Shown here: positions 11,001-18,903 of the stretch, one piece after another | Numbering within the stretch: position 1 is the first letter of the stretch | Layout: each line of letters begins with the position of its first letter | Assembly (NCBI RefSeq): GCF_010131535.1 | Contig: NZ_WUBS01000013.1 | Coordinates: 145,057 to 209,056 of the forward strand | Reading direction: 5' to 3' | Source of the DNA: Acerihabitans arboris | GTDB taxonomy: Bacteria > Pseudomonadota > Gammaproteobacteria > Enterobacterales > Enterobacteriaceae | Length of the DNA stretch: 64,000 nt | Translations under genes and position numbers: made by a program | Notes under the pieces: model-generated | Database searches by the model: none | Seen by the model: the letters and a program-made list of their open reading frames with translations, nothing else | What the model was told of the DNA's origin: nothing

Positions 11001-11226
11001 CGCCCGCGATCGGCGTCATCGTATCTACGACATTGGAGATAATAAGTATTGTCTGCAATATCAATTGCGCCGTGTGTGCTTTGGCCGGGCCAGCCGGCCC
11101 CCGCGCCAAACGGCTTGCCCATTGTCGCTGCTGCTCCTGGCTGATGCTCCGCGCATTCCGCTGATTATGATACTCGCCAAGATTGTGTCGGTAATACTTA
11201 ACGGCCGTCAGGTTGGCTGTCTTCAT
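8026..11226 (-). CDS. Large toxin with C-terminal ADP-ribosyltransferase domain
   Basis: This 1066-residue protein ends in an R-S-E class mono-ADP-ribosyltransferase domain. The three NAD-site elements are present in order: R939 (VYRGG), the STS motif at 964-966 (SFISTSVEKTVAQRF) and E1008-x-E1010 (LEECEVLI). E-x-E enzymes usually modify arginine, as do SpvB and ExoS (family knowledge). The long N-terminal and middle part (about 1-560) includes a segment (LGYIIYMPRNKMIKWF) that recalls dermonecrotic-toxin-like (DUF6543) proteins, a low-certainty match. No signal peptide is evident. It has its own promoter region, is divergent from the pilus operon and convergent with modB. The secretion route is unknown, and no immunity gene is obvious. 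Confidence 0.8.
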   Translation of the reverse strand: MKTANLTAVKYYRHNLGEYHNQRNARSISQEQQRQWASRLARGPAGPAKAHTAQLILQTILIISNVVDTMTPIAGVAQPRDYARGDRRYMAHQAIGRLVITSENITRHVPPLNGAHLMGARNHYFYGDRAQGIDKLAPQSLYNKSHTIPLTAKNPRKESEINIARMKKTKKTNDYHRVKYYYDRHKGYPVLRDQARDGLKKALKAHAGLDIDTDRTYFHHFSSAINDPSAITGWRHESASLVASSTLTGCVLQNFPADAQDNLDIVDLMAGVYRVDANGAQGFGGENQVLLKPSALVNIIWDMDFYSTYRTALAHYWKNQQSQEVTNIYSLIFALAGARRHLPHELQGLLLSRFGFGDKNPANSSVYLFDINGYQATDLLVFAWPDVLGYIIYMPRNKMIKWFKSIGQLRTWVIESCREKLSRHGIAVHFSLYDRQDGIIYAGVDSWLDTFADKKSAGQYVARIWQKRVPVTGELSQVLLKRQEERSYADADILIKSDAEVRRDMLGRYLNAADALLPNPVTPFISLGINLEKMSSGDNAAERDQGMSGAINDGVNILLMALTDVLEKLASPPSGGFRPGPAVGGGKSITSRIRKRLSLRRRLSAVDGVKQGFGVKMPVRRKFVPYRERIKIHPEIINFIKEAGIAGLSSVPGARINGQGIVLSSAGKRYLKIKGKFHQVIQDAGIGRYRLCADMDMALFYDDDYQLYVLSKEKKASVASEPVVYEDAHCRKKRNPMPADPGCVKFSQDLAGLLRRSGAGIDARDIKSELLRDTDQAFVYRDSLNAKTYINFEDKYYLVKANSNKKGYGIYAQRKTGFRAIFSKNPKKLINVFYSAEKGKLYQLSKTGYVQESLDLSAAGAKLYVFCTEKINEGILSSGEISALIAYGGTNYDAVNDFLRQGSPPVFISPWVREVVASQAGLLEQALMKIPAYPGMVYRGGIMRKKALRAIHVNDVLISTSFISTSVEKTVAQRFAFSSVARFSPVLFDIYLEKSGYPIMLYTRHLEECEVLIQRNAFFIVKKRGDGVISLRELPPKNALSLLKKHPEAQSFDFYGNKVHFPVRAP

Positions 11227-11470
11227 CCCTGTCCACTCTTACTTTTATAGGTTATGCCTTCCGCAATCTATAACCGGCCTGACTGTAAGGGTTCATTATT
11301 CGTCACGGTTTTTTTACCAGCATAAAATACCTGATATCCCCGGCCATGGCCTATTAACATTCACTCACCTTATCTTTAATTATTATTCGATATATTTTTC
11401 AAAAAAATAATGTTCTTATTTTTATTAATTACCCTTTGAGCAATGTCTATTGGTTCCCATGAGGAATAGT

Positions 11471-12037
11471 ATGCATATGAAGTTTTTTCTCCTGGCATGG
11501 TGGCTGGGCTGCGCCCTGACGGGATTTGCCCGGGCGGCGGCGACTACCGGCACCATTAACGCCACGCTGACGCTAACCAACGGTTGCCTGATCAACGGCG
11601 ATCCGGCCACCGCCAACGCCAGCTTCGGCACGCTGGATTTCGGCACCCATCCCGCCACTTTCGATACCCTTAGCGCTACCCTGACCGGCGCCACCGGCGA
11701 CGGCATCCGCGTCCGCTGTACCGACGGCGCCACCTATAGCGTGCAGATTATCGGCAGCAATACCGCGCCGACGAATGTCTATGGCGCGGAAACCGCCAGC
11801 CCGCGTTACCTGGTGCTCGGCAGCGACGCCTCCCAGGGTATCGCCTATACGCTATACAATGACGCCGCCTTCACTACCCCCATCGCCAATAACACCAGGC
11901 TAAGGGCCTCAGGTATCCCGGATCCGGTCAACGGTAATATTTACCCGGTATACGGGCGCGTCAGCCAGGGCGGCAATAATACCGCCGTGCCGGCTGGCAC
12001 CTATACCGACGTTATCAACGTCCAGGTCATTTACTGA
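11471..12037 (+). CDS. Csu-type pilus subunit (spore coat U domain), first gene
   Basis: This is probably the main pilin of an archaic (Csu-like) chaperone-usher pilus. It is 188 residues from the ATG at 11471, which has AGGA 4 nt upstream; earlier in-frame ATGs lack a ribosome site. A signal peptide (WWLGCALTGFARAA) is followed by one spore-coat-U domain, with the N-terminal donor strand (TTGTINATLTLTNGC), two cysteines that should form the family disulfide, and the terminal strand (GTYTDVINVQVIY). It starts a five-gene operon: pilin, second subunit, chaperone, usher, tip. Confidence 0.86.
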   Translation: MHMKFFLLAWWLGCALTGFARAAATTGTINATLTLTNGCLINGDPATANASFGTLDFGTHPATFDTLSATLTGATGDGIRVRCTDGATYSVQIIGSNTAPTNVYGAETASPRYLVLGSDASQGIAYTLYNDAAFTTPIANNTRLRASGIPDPVNGNIYPVYGRVSQGGNNTAVPAGTYTDVINVQVIY

Positions 12038-12054
12038 CAGCGGGTGATGCAGGG

Positions 12055-12585
12055 ATGTTATTACGCAACGCGTTTTACCGACGGCGCGGCCTCGGCGAGG
12101 CGCTGGGACCGATGCTGGCGTTGTACTCAGGCATGCTGCAGGCGTTGCCCACCCAAACGTTCCAGGTGTCGGCATCGGTGGTGGCGGGTTGCCGGATCCA
12201 GGGCGGCGGCGTGCTCGGTACCCTGGATTTCGGCAGCTTGTCCGGTATCGACGCCCGCCCGGTCAACGCCGCCGTGGTGCAAAGCGCCACGTTTTCCATG
12301 GCCTGTACGCCGGGTATGACATTGATGATGAATATCAGCGGCGGTAATCATTTCACCGCCACGCGTAACCTTCAGCGGCTGAACGGCAACGACCTGATTG
12401 CCTACCGTCTTTTCACCAGCGCCAGTTTTACGCCGGTCAGTGAAATCCCGGTTAATCAGGCGGTCCCAATCAGCTATACCGATGGCGAGGCGATACAATT
12501 CCCGATTTATGGACAATTGCAGCTGAATGGATTTAACCCGGCAGGAACCTATGCCGATACCTTGACGGTAACCCTGTCCTGGTAA
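12055..12585 (+). CDS. Csu-type pilus subunit, second gene
   Basis: A second spore-coat-U domain protein, 176 residues. After a poor signal-like segment (LGPMLALYSGMLQALP) come TFQVSASVVAGC, a FGSLSG turn and the C-terminal GTYADTLTVTLSW strand, all typical of the fold. It begins 17 nt after the first pilin and probably serves as a minor or adaptor subunit. The start is uncertain: the ATG has no good ribosome site and the signal peptide begins with a basic, arginine-rich stretch, so translation may be coupled to the gene before. Confidence 0.8.
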   Translation: MLLRNAFYRRRGLGEALGPMLALYSGMLQALPTQTFQVSASVVAGCRIQGGGVLGTLDFGSLSGIDARPVNAAVVQSATFSMACTPGMTLMMNISGGNHFTATRNLQRLNGNDLIAYRLFTSASFTPVSEIPVNQAVPISYTDGEAIQFPIYGQLQLNGFNPAGTYADTLTVTLSW

Positions 12586-12604
12586 CCATTTAGAAGGATC
12601 TAAT

Positions 12605-13333
12605 ATGAAAATAGCAAACCGCGGGCGTTTCGCGCTCGCGCTTCTGTTGCTGAGCCTATGGCTACCGGCGGCATGGGCGGGACACGCCGTGCTTATCTGG
12701 CCAGTGGATCCCGTGATGGCCGGCGCGCAAAAAGCCGCCGAACTGTGGGTGGAAAACAAAGGCGCCACCGCCACCTTGCTACAGGTGCGGATCTTTGCCT
12801 GGCAACAGTCCGGTGAGGGCGAGCGGTTCCATACGCAGCAGGATATTATCGCCAGCCCGCCCATGCTCAGGCTGGATGCCGGCCAAAAACAGCTGATACG
12901 CCTCATCAGGCAAACGCCGGCCGCGGCCGGCCGGGAACAGGCCTACCGGATATTGCTTGACGAAATCCCCACTCCCGGCGACCGGGTCGACGATCCCGCC
13001 AATTCGCTAACCTTCCAGATGCGTTACTCCATTCCGCTGTTTGTCTATGCCGGGCAGGCCTCGCCGGACAGCGGCGCGCCGCTGCTAAGCTGGCGACTTG
13101 TCCAGGTAAAAGGCCAGACCTGCCTGGAGATTGCCAACCGCGGTCCGGTGCACGCCCGGCTGAGCAGAGCGCGGCTGGGGACATATCAGCTTACCGACGG
13201 GCTGTTCGGCTACGTGTTGGCCAACTCCAGCTACCGCTGGCCGCTAAAAGCCCCTGTAGATGCCGGTTCGCTGCTGGAAGCGCGGGTGGACAACCGCAAA
13301 ACGGTATGGCGCAGCAGAGCCGCCGCCCGCTAG
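12605..13333 (+). CDS. Periplasmic pilus chaperone (Csu/FGL-like)
   Basis: This 242-residue PapD-like chaperone caps pilus subunits in the periplasm and passes them to the usher. A signal peptide ends at about residue 25 (AAWAG). It has the immunoglobulin-like chaperone pattern: LWVENKGATATLLQVRIFAWQ, then the G1-strand region QKQLIRLIRQ and YRILLDEIP, then a second domain up to the C-terminus. AGAAGGA precedes the ATG. It ends 3 nt before the usher gene, showing tight co-transcription. Confidence 0.87.
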   Translation: MKIANRGRFALALLLLSLWLPAAWAGHAVLIWPVDPVMAGAQKAAELWVENKGATATLLQVRIFAWQQSGEGERFHTQQDIIASPPMLRLDAGQKQLIRLIRQTPAAAGREQAYRILLDEIPTPGDRVDDPANSLTFQMRYSIPLFVYAGQASPDSGAPLLSWRLVQVKGQTCLEIANRGPVHARLSRARLGTYQLTDGLFGYVLANSSYRWPLKAPVDAGSLLEARVDNRKTVWRSRAAAR

Positions 13334-13336
13334 AGG

Positions 13337-15748
13337 ATGGCCAGCTTGATGATAAACTGTCCTTCGCCGGCCTTTATCCGGCGCTATGCCTTGAGCGTGT
13401 TGAGCTATTGCGCTTATTTGTTTCCTCTGGACGGCAAGGCGGAAACCTTCACCACGCTGCCGCCGCCGCCGGGCGTTGCGCCGGGGGAGGCGCACCCCCA
13501 CTATCTGCTGGAGCTGGTGGTCAACGAAGCCGCCGGCGGCAGGATTGTGCCGGTGGAGTTTCGCGACGGGCATTACATCGTGCCCACCGCCGATCTGCTG
13601 CAGGCCGGCCTGCCGGCCGACCGCTTAAGCGCTACGTTTACGGATGTGTCCGCCATTCCCGACGTCAAGGCGACCTATGATCGCCCCCGGCAACGGCTGC
13701 TGCTATCGGTGCCGGCCCGCTGGCTGCCGGAACAGTCGCTGAGCCTGGAGCAGGGTGGCCGGCGCCATCCCGGACGCGTCAGCCCCGGCGCGTTGTTCAA
13801 CTATGATGTTTACGGCAGCCGTGTCGACCGGGGCGGCGTGCGCCTGGCCGTCTGGAATGAACTGCGCGCGTTTGGCGACGCCGGGCACCTCTCGGTTGAC
13901 GGCGTGGCACAGCGCCAGATCTCGGGAATGGACAGCGGCCGCAGCGGTTATCTTCGTTATGATACGTACTGGGCCAACCAGAGCGAGGAGCATGCCCTAC
14001 GCTGGGTGGTCGGCGACGCGGTTACCGACGCGCTGGCCTGGAGCAGCAGCGTACGCATCGGCGGCGCCCAGATTGCCCGCGATTTTTCGGTACGGCCGGA
14101 TATCGTTACCTATCCCCTGCCCGCGTTTGCCGGCCAGGCGGCGGTGCCGACCACCATCGATATGTTTATCAACGGCTACCGGACCAGCAGTAATACCCTG
14201 CAGCCCGGCCCTTATTCGCTCAGCAACATGCCCTTTATCAACGGCGCGGGCGATGTGGTGATCGTCACCTCGGACGCGGTGGGCCGTCAGGTTGTCACCC
14301 AACTGCCGTTCTATGTTTCCAGCAGCCTGTTAAAACCCGGGCTGGCCGACTATTCCCTGGCCGCCGGCGCGTTGCGACGCGGCTACGGCGTGAAAAATGC
14401 CGACTATGGTCCACCGGTGGCCAGCGGCTCCTATCGCCGTGGCATAACGGACTGGCTGACGTTGGAAAGCCATGCCGAAGGCGCGCAAAACCTGGCCCTG
14501 GCCGGCGCGGGCAGCTTGGTAAAGCTGGGGCGCGCGGGCGTGATGGACGGCTCCTGGACCCGCAGCCGGCTAAGCGGGGGCGAAGGAGAGCAATATGGCT
14601 GGGGCTATCAATACAATAACCGGGTGGCCAGCGTCGGCATGCGGCACACATGGCGTAGCCGGCGCTTTGGCAATCTGGCGCTACTTGATAACGACGCCTT
14701 TCATTCACCCCACGCCGCCTGGACGTTAAGCCGCGGCAGCGCCCAATACAACGCCAGCATCACGCTTAATCGCTATGGCAGCCTGGGCGCGGCGCTGATT
14801 GATATTCGCAGCCAGGGGGGCGAACGCACCCGCTTATGGAACCTGTCCTGGAGCAAGAATCTGTGGGGCGACGCCAGTTTGTTCGTGACCGGCAGCTACG
14901 ATCGGCAACAGCAGGATTACTCCGGCGCCATCTCCCTGGTTTTTCCCTTTAGCAGCCTGGCCAGCGCCAGCCTCAGCGTGGAGCGAGACAGGCCCGGCGG
15001 TACCGCGCAGCGCCTGACGGTTTCCCGCGCCATGCCCAACGACGGCGGTATTAGCTGGGATGCGTCCTATGCCCGGCAGCAAAAGGAAAAAGATTACCGC
15101 CAGGCCACGCTCGAATGGCGCAACCGGTATGTTGAGACCTCCGGCGGCTTTTACGGCGTCGGCGGCAACGCTATTCAATGGGGAGATGTCAGCGGCGCAT
15201 TGGTGACGATGGACGGCCGGCTGCTGGCGGCAAATCAATTAGATAATGCGTTTGTCCTGGTAAAAACCGGTCATCCCGATGTGCTGGTCCGTTATGAAAA
15301 CCAGCCGGCCGGCGCGACCGACCGATCGGGCTACCTGCTGATCCCAAACGTAACCGCCTATTATCCGGCTAAATACGATATCGATATCTTAAACATCCCG
15401 GCCGATTTAACGGCCGCCACTATCGAGCAACGTTTTGCGGTGCCACGCCAGAGCGGCTACCTGCTCTGTTTCCCTATCGAGCCGCTGCGCGCGGCCAGCG
15501 TCATTCTACAAGATGGGCGGGGTCAACCGCTGCCGGTCGGCACCCGCCTGTTGCGCGACGATCAGCCGGAGGAATACGTAGGCTGGGAGGGGCTTGCCTG
15601 GCTGGAGAACCTGGCGACCGACAACCGGCTGCGCGCCATTACCCCCGACGGGCGCGGCTGCGAAACCCGCCTGCGGCTGCCGGACGGCAAGCCACGGGCC
15701 TTACAGACCTACGGGCCCCTGGCATGCCCGCTGCCCGCCGAGCCTTGA
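13337..15748 (+). CDS. Outer-membrane pilus usher (Csu-like)
   Basis: This 803-residue FimD/CsuD-family usher receives subunit-chaperone complexes and threads the fibre through a 24-strand barrel. A signal-like N-terminus is followed by the N-terminal binding domain (YLLELVVNE, VPTADLLQAGL), the barrel with plug segment (QPGPYSLSNMPFINGAGDV), and the C-terminal domains ending in a cysteine pair (CETRLRLPDG, LACPLP). The first ATG is directly behind AGAGG; an ATG 12 nt later is an alternative with better spacing. It is a little shorter than Fim ushers, as usual for archaic systems. Confidence 0.9.
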   Translation: MASLMINCPSPAFIRRYALSVLSYCAYLFPLDGKAETFTTLPPPPGVAPGEAHPHYLLELVVNEAAGGRIVPVEFRDGHYIVPTADLLQAGLPADRLSATFTDVSAIPDVKATYDRPRQRLLLSVPARWLPEQSLSLEQGGRRHPGRVSPGALFNYDVYGSRVDRGGVRLAVWNELRAFGDAGHLSVDGVAQRQISGMDSGRSGYLRYDTYWANQSEEHALRWVVGDAVTDALAWSSSVRIGGAQIARDFSVRPDIVTYPLPAFAGQAAVPTTIDMFINGYRTSSNTLQPGPYSLSNMPFINGAGDVVIVTSDAVGRQVVTQLPFYVSSSLLKPGLADYSLAAGALRRGYGVKNADYGPPVASGSYRRGITDWLTLESHAEGAQNLALAGAGSLVKLGRAGVMDGSWTRSRLSGGEGEQYGWGYQYNNRVASVGMRHTWRSRRFGNLALLDNDAFHSPHAAWTLSRGSAQYNASITLNRYGSLGAALIDIRSQGGERTRLWNLSWSKNLWGDASLFVTGSYDRQQQDYSGAISLVFPFSSLASASLSVERDRPGGTAQRLTVSRAMPNDGGISWDASYARQQKEKDYRQATLEWRNRYVETSGGFYGVGGNAIQWGDVSGALVTMDGRLLAANQLDNAFVLVKTGHPDVLVRYENQPAGATDRSGYLLIPNVTAYYPAKYDIDILNIPADLTAATIEQRFAVPRQSGYLLCFPIEPLRAASVILQDGRGQPLPVGTRLLRDDQPEEYVGWEGLAWLENLATDNRLRAITPDGRGCETRLRLPDGKPRALQTYGPLACPLPAEP

Positions 15749-15758
15749 GGAGCGTCAG

Positions 15759-16742
15759 ATGAAAGAGTTATCGCCGGGAGCCATGTTCCTGATCTTATGC
15801 CTCCTGTGCCAGGTCGCCCATGCCGCCTGCACCCTGCCCGGCGCCAGTGTTGCTTTGGGCACGGCGAGTTCATTCAGCATCAACAGCGCCGTCAGCGCGT
15901 CCAGCGGCAATATTCAGGTTAACTGCGGCGCCGGCGGCACGCTGGCGCTGATGAGCACCGACTATATTCACCTGCAGCTCTATTCCGCCAGCAACGTCAG
16001 CGCCGGTCGGGCGGCACTGAAATATGCCGGCGGCGCCGACGTTATCCCACTCCAAATCTGCACCACCGTCAACTGTTCAACGGAACTGGCGCTAAACGGC
16101 GCCCCGGCGATGTTTAACTCCGGCCAGTTGATTAACCTGGTCGGCCTGATGGGGGGATCGAATTTCACTATTCCGCTGTATATGCGCACCATGACGGGCC
16201 AGAACGTGGCGGCGGGAACCTATACCCTGACCCTCAATATCCTGGTGAACTACGCTATCTGCACCGGTATCGGCGCGCTGGGGCAATGCATGCCGGGCAG
16301 CAGCCAGACCGGTTCCGCCATGGTGCCGCTGGTCGTTACCCTGGTGATCACCAATGACTGCGTGACCATTACCGCTGCCAACATCAGCTTTGGCGACGCG
16401 CCGCTGGTGAGCGGTTTTAACCCGGTGTCGCAGGCCGTGACCGTTGTCTGCACCAAAGACAGTACCTATACCGTGGGAATGGGCAATGGCAATAACGCGG
16501 TCGGCAACGTCAGGAACATGGCCGGCGGCGGCCATTTGCTCGGTTACGATATCTACAAAAGCACCGGCTGCGCGCGCTGGGGCGACAGCGGCAACGATCG
16601 CTGGGCCAGCGCGCAGTCAAGCGGCGTCAGCAGCGACGGCACCCAACGCACCTATCAATATGTCGCCAGGATCCTGCTAAACCAGCCTACGCCGCCGCCG
16701 GGCAACTATAGCGATAATGTGGTTATCGATTTGTCATTCTAG
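15759..16742 (+). CDS. Csu-like pilus tip adhesin (two spore coat U domains)
   Basis: A 327-residue protein with a signal peptide (MFLILCLLCQVAHA) and two tandem spore-coat-U domains (about 26-165 and 185-327). This is the two-domain design of the CsuE tip adhesin, in which the first domain binds surfaces. The ATG at 15759 has a GAGGAG ribosome site 7 nt upstream; the frame is open further up inside the usher gene, but that part is not coding. The last strand (GNYSDNVVIDLSF) is the usual pilin end. It closes the pilus operon. Confidence 0.86.
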   Translation: MKELSPGAMFLILCLLCQVAHAACTLPGASVALGTASSFSINSAVSASSGNIQVNCGAGGTLALMSTDYIHLQLYSASNVSAGRAALKYAGGADVIPLQICTTVNCSTELALNGAPAMFNSGQLINLVGLMGGSNFTIPLYMRTMTGQNVAAGTYTLTLNILVNYAICTGIGALGQCMPGSSQTGSAMVPLVVTLVITNDCVTITAANISFGDAPLVSGFNPVSQAVTVVCTKDSTYTVGMGNGNNAVGNVRNMAGGGHLLGYDIYKSTGCARWGDSGNDRWASAQSSGVSSDGTQRTYQYVARILLNQPTPPPGNYSDNVVIDLSF

Positions 16743-16772
16743 ACCGCGCGACCGGATACGCCCTGCCGACGC

Positions 16773-17192
16773 TTAAACCAGCGCCTTGGTCAGGTAATAC
16801 CGCTGATGGACGCGGGGATAATTATCCAGCGTCATCCGGCAAACGTAGCCCAGCTTTTCATAAAACGGACGGGCCTGGAAACTGGTGGTATCCACCTGCG
16901 CGAATATGCATCCACGGGCGATAGCCTCGGATTCCGCGGCGCGCATCAATCGGGTGCCGATGCCCTGGCCGCGCAGCGCGGCGCTGACCCACAGCAAATC
17001 GATGCGCAGCCAATTGCCCGCCGTAGAGCCGCTCAACCCGCTGAGCTTATTGCCGGCCTTGTCGGTAAAAAAGATAGCCAACGCCTTGATCTCGCTGACA
17101 TCAATATGTTGCGCGGAATAATGAATAATGCCGTTTCTTAACTCATCGATATCTTTATGCGTCGGCTCGCTGGTAACGATCATGTCCATCAT
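16773..17192 (-). CDS. GNAT-family N-acetyltransferase
   Basis: A 139-residue acetyl-CoA-dependent acetyltransferase. The cofactor loop is clear (VSAALRGQGIGTRLMRAAE), followed by the family's DTTSFQARPFYEKLGY strand-helix that closes the site. The start follows a GGGGAGG ribosome site; ATG codons at residues 1, 2 and 4 are all possible. It is convergent with the pilus operon and monocistronic. The substrate cannot be inferred; members near toxin genes can be antitoxin partners or resistance enzymes, but nothing here shows that. Confidence 0.8.
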   Translation of the reverse strand: MMDMIVTSEPTHKDIDELRNGIIHYSAQHIDVSEIKALAIFFTDKAGNKLSGLSGSTAGNWLRIDLLWVSAALRGQGIGTRLMRAAESEAIARGCIFAQVDTTSFQARPFYEKLGYVCRMTLDNYPRVHQRYYLTKALV

Positions 17193-17431
17193 GGCCCTCC
17201 CCGGTTGATAGCCTAATCATGCCGTAAAGCGGTGCCGGGTACCAATGTTTCGAGCCAGGGACGATTTAAGCTTTCGGGATTATCAGAGAAAAGTATGCGC
17301 GTAATCTGCGGAAGGGGGATAAAAAAGAATGGTTAGTTTTGCCACACGGTTTTTTCAAACGGCAGGATATCATTTTTTCGCTTCACCAATCGATGCTTTA
17401 AAATATTTCTTTTACCTATCGCTGAATATCG

Positions 17432-17713
17432 TTAAGCATTATTATCCAGTGCCTCAAGCGCAGATGATTTAATCAACTCGTCCGCCTCATTTTCCTTAAG
17501 GCTCCTTGAACTCGCGTATGCATAAAATTTACCGTCAATGAGCGTTCGTTCCACGTAATAGGTTTCAATCGCGTTAATTTCCCGCAACTGTTCACCGCTG
17601 CTAATACATTCGATACTTACCGAATTATTGAATTTATGTATAAGCTCCCTAGGATAGGATTTCTCGAGTATTTTCCCATCTAACGAGCCACCGATCATCA
17701 AAAATTTAGCCAC
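17432..17713 (-). CDS. Small protein of unknown function, paralogue A
   Basis: I do not recognise a family. The start chosen is GTG at 17713, with AAGGA 8 nt upstream, giving 93 residues beginning (M)AKFLMIGGSLDGK; an ATG at 17806 would add 31 residues without a ribosome site. No signal peptide or membrane segment is seen. The C-terminal half resembles the next gene at 17907-18191: DGKFYAY...ADELIKSS against DGKRYAV...TDELIRTS. The local base composition is clearly A+T richer than the flanks, suggesting acquired DNA next to the tRNA-Pro gene. Confidence 0.6.
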   Translation of the reverse strand: MAKFLMIGGSLDGKILEKSYPRELIHKFNNSVSIECISSGEQLREINAIETYYVERTLIDGKFYAYASSRSLKENEADELIKSSALEALDNNA

Positions 17714-17906
17714 AATGACATCCTTAAACAGGTTGAAAAGTCTGATGCCGATTTTATTTTTGGGAGAGAAAGTTCTTGCTGACATATCCAAGAAAAAATC
17801 TGACAAAAGCGAAAATTATTTTTCGATGGCGGGGGGAAAACATGATAATTTTACAGGCGTAACGGTTATGGCATTTGTCTCGATACCTGGACTGGGAGCA
17901 TAAATG

Positions 17907-18191
17907 TCATATCAGGGGCAATGGCTTTGGATCCGATGTCCTGATTAACTCATCCGTTTCCAACGGCGGGATGATGTCTCCTGAAAATGCCACGGCATAT
18001 CTTTTCCCATCCGCACTCACATGAACGGCGCTGTTATAACTTCTTACATCGGTTGCAATTTTTCGTTTGGTCCTCTGGGCAATCATCTGCAGGGTTATTT
18101 TCGGCATCACCAAGATACGTCCAAGTTTGAATTCGTCATGATAAATAGACGTTTTCCTATCCTGTTCAATCAAAAAGAAATCAACTTTCAT
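17907..18191 (-). CDS. Small protein of unknown function, paralogue B
   Basis: This is a 94-residue protein of no recognised family, related to the gene at 17432-17713 in length and in its C-terminal pattern (SADGKRYAVAFSGD, then ETDELIRTS). The N-terminus (MKVDFFLIEQD) aligns with AKFLMIGGSLD of its neighbour. The ribosome site is weak (GTGAGA). The two genes are separated by 193 nt and share orientation, as expected after an old tandem duplication. Possible roles (immunity, phage-derived) are guesses. Confidence 0.55.
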   Translation of the reverse strand: MKVDFFLIEQDRKTSIYHDEFKLGRILVMPKITLQMIAQRTKRKIATDVRSYNSAVHVSADGKRYAVAFSGDIIPPLETDELIRTSDPKPLPLI

Positions 18192-18578
18192 TTTTTATCT
18201 CACATAGAATTTTATGGCGCTTAACCGGTAACGGCGGCATCTGGCAATGTTTATAATTGAACGAACAATCTCCATAAAAATGATAATCCCGCCCCAGCAC
18301 AAAAATAATCATCATTGCAACCCTCGTAACATGCGCCGTCAGGCCGTTACACACAAGTTATTTTTTGCTTCACCTTAATTCAGCGCAACGGCCATCGAAT
18401 GAATTTGTCGGTACTAATATGACTAATCATAAGAATTATTAATTTTAAATAAATTTAATAATTTCTAAAAAGCAAATGACTGGTCGAACTCCGGGGATGC
18501 ACGCGAAGTCATGGCGGTCGTCCCAGTTGCCGAAGCAGGCCAGGCCGGATGCCGATAGCCGGACAGCGAAATTTGAGC
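18192..18578. other. A+T-rich gap without a recognisable gene
   Basis: This stretch lies between the small paralogues and the tRNA-Pro terminator. No frame has a credible ribosome site or protein pattern. It probably holds the promoter of the gene at 17907-18191 and possibly remnant DNA from an insertion beside the tRNA. Confidence 0.4.
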
Positions 18579-18605
18579 AAAAAAAAGCACGTCGCGATGA
18601 CGTGC
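18579..18605 (-). terminator. Intrinsic terminator after tRNA-Pro
   Basis: GCACGTC and GACGTGC pair around GCGAT; read on the minus strand the stem is followed by eight T. It lies 51 nt beyond the tRNA 3' end. A T-run on the other side makes it possibly bidirectional. Confidence 0.8.
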
Positions 18606-18655
18606 TCTTTTTCCGGCCCTGTCTAAACCTTCGTGGACAAGACCCCGGGGAAAGT

Positions 18656-18732
18656 TGGTCGGTGAGAGAGGATTTGAACCTCCGACCCATACGTCCCGAA
18701 CGTATTGCGCTACCAGGCTGCGCCACTCACCG
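18656..18732 (-). tRNA. proK: tRNA-Pro (anticodon CGG)
   Basis: The 77-nt minus-strand sequence folds as a cloverleaf. The acceptor arm is CGGTGAG/CTCACCG with an encoded ACCA end, the anticodon stem is ATACG/CGTAT with loop TTCGGGA (anticodon CGG), and the T arm contains GGTTCAAATCC. It closely follows E. coli proK and, as there, neighbours eptB. tRNA 3' ends are common integration sites; the A+T-rich small genes lie on that side. Confidence 0.95.
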
Positions 18733-18903
18733 AGTGCGGGCGCATCTTACTGCGGCCGTCTTTTTGCGTCAATCCCTTTTTCAACAATTCCGGCCGACTT
18801 TTGACAAAAAAACTTCAGGCCGGCATTGCCGCCGGCTTGCTGAAACCGCTGGCGCGGCGGCGGCTTATCATGGCGCCCGTCCGCCCGGCGCGGCGCAACC
18901 CCA

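Noticed and set aside
8026..11226. ADP-ribosyltransferase near anfH as a DraT-type nitrogenase regulator
   Set aside because: DraT is a protein of about 270-300 residues; this one is 1066 residues, has toxin-type architecture with an ExE site and no DraG partner.
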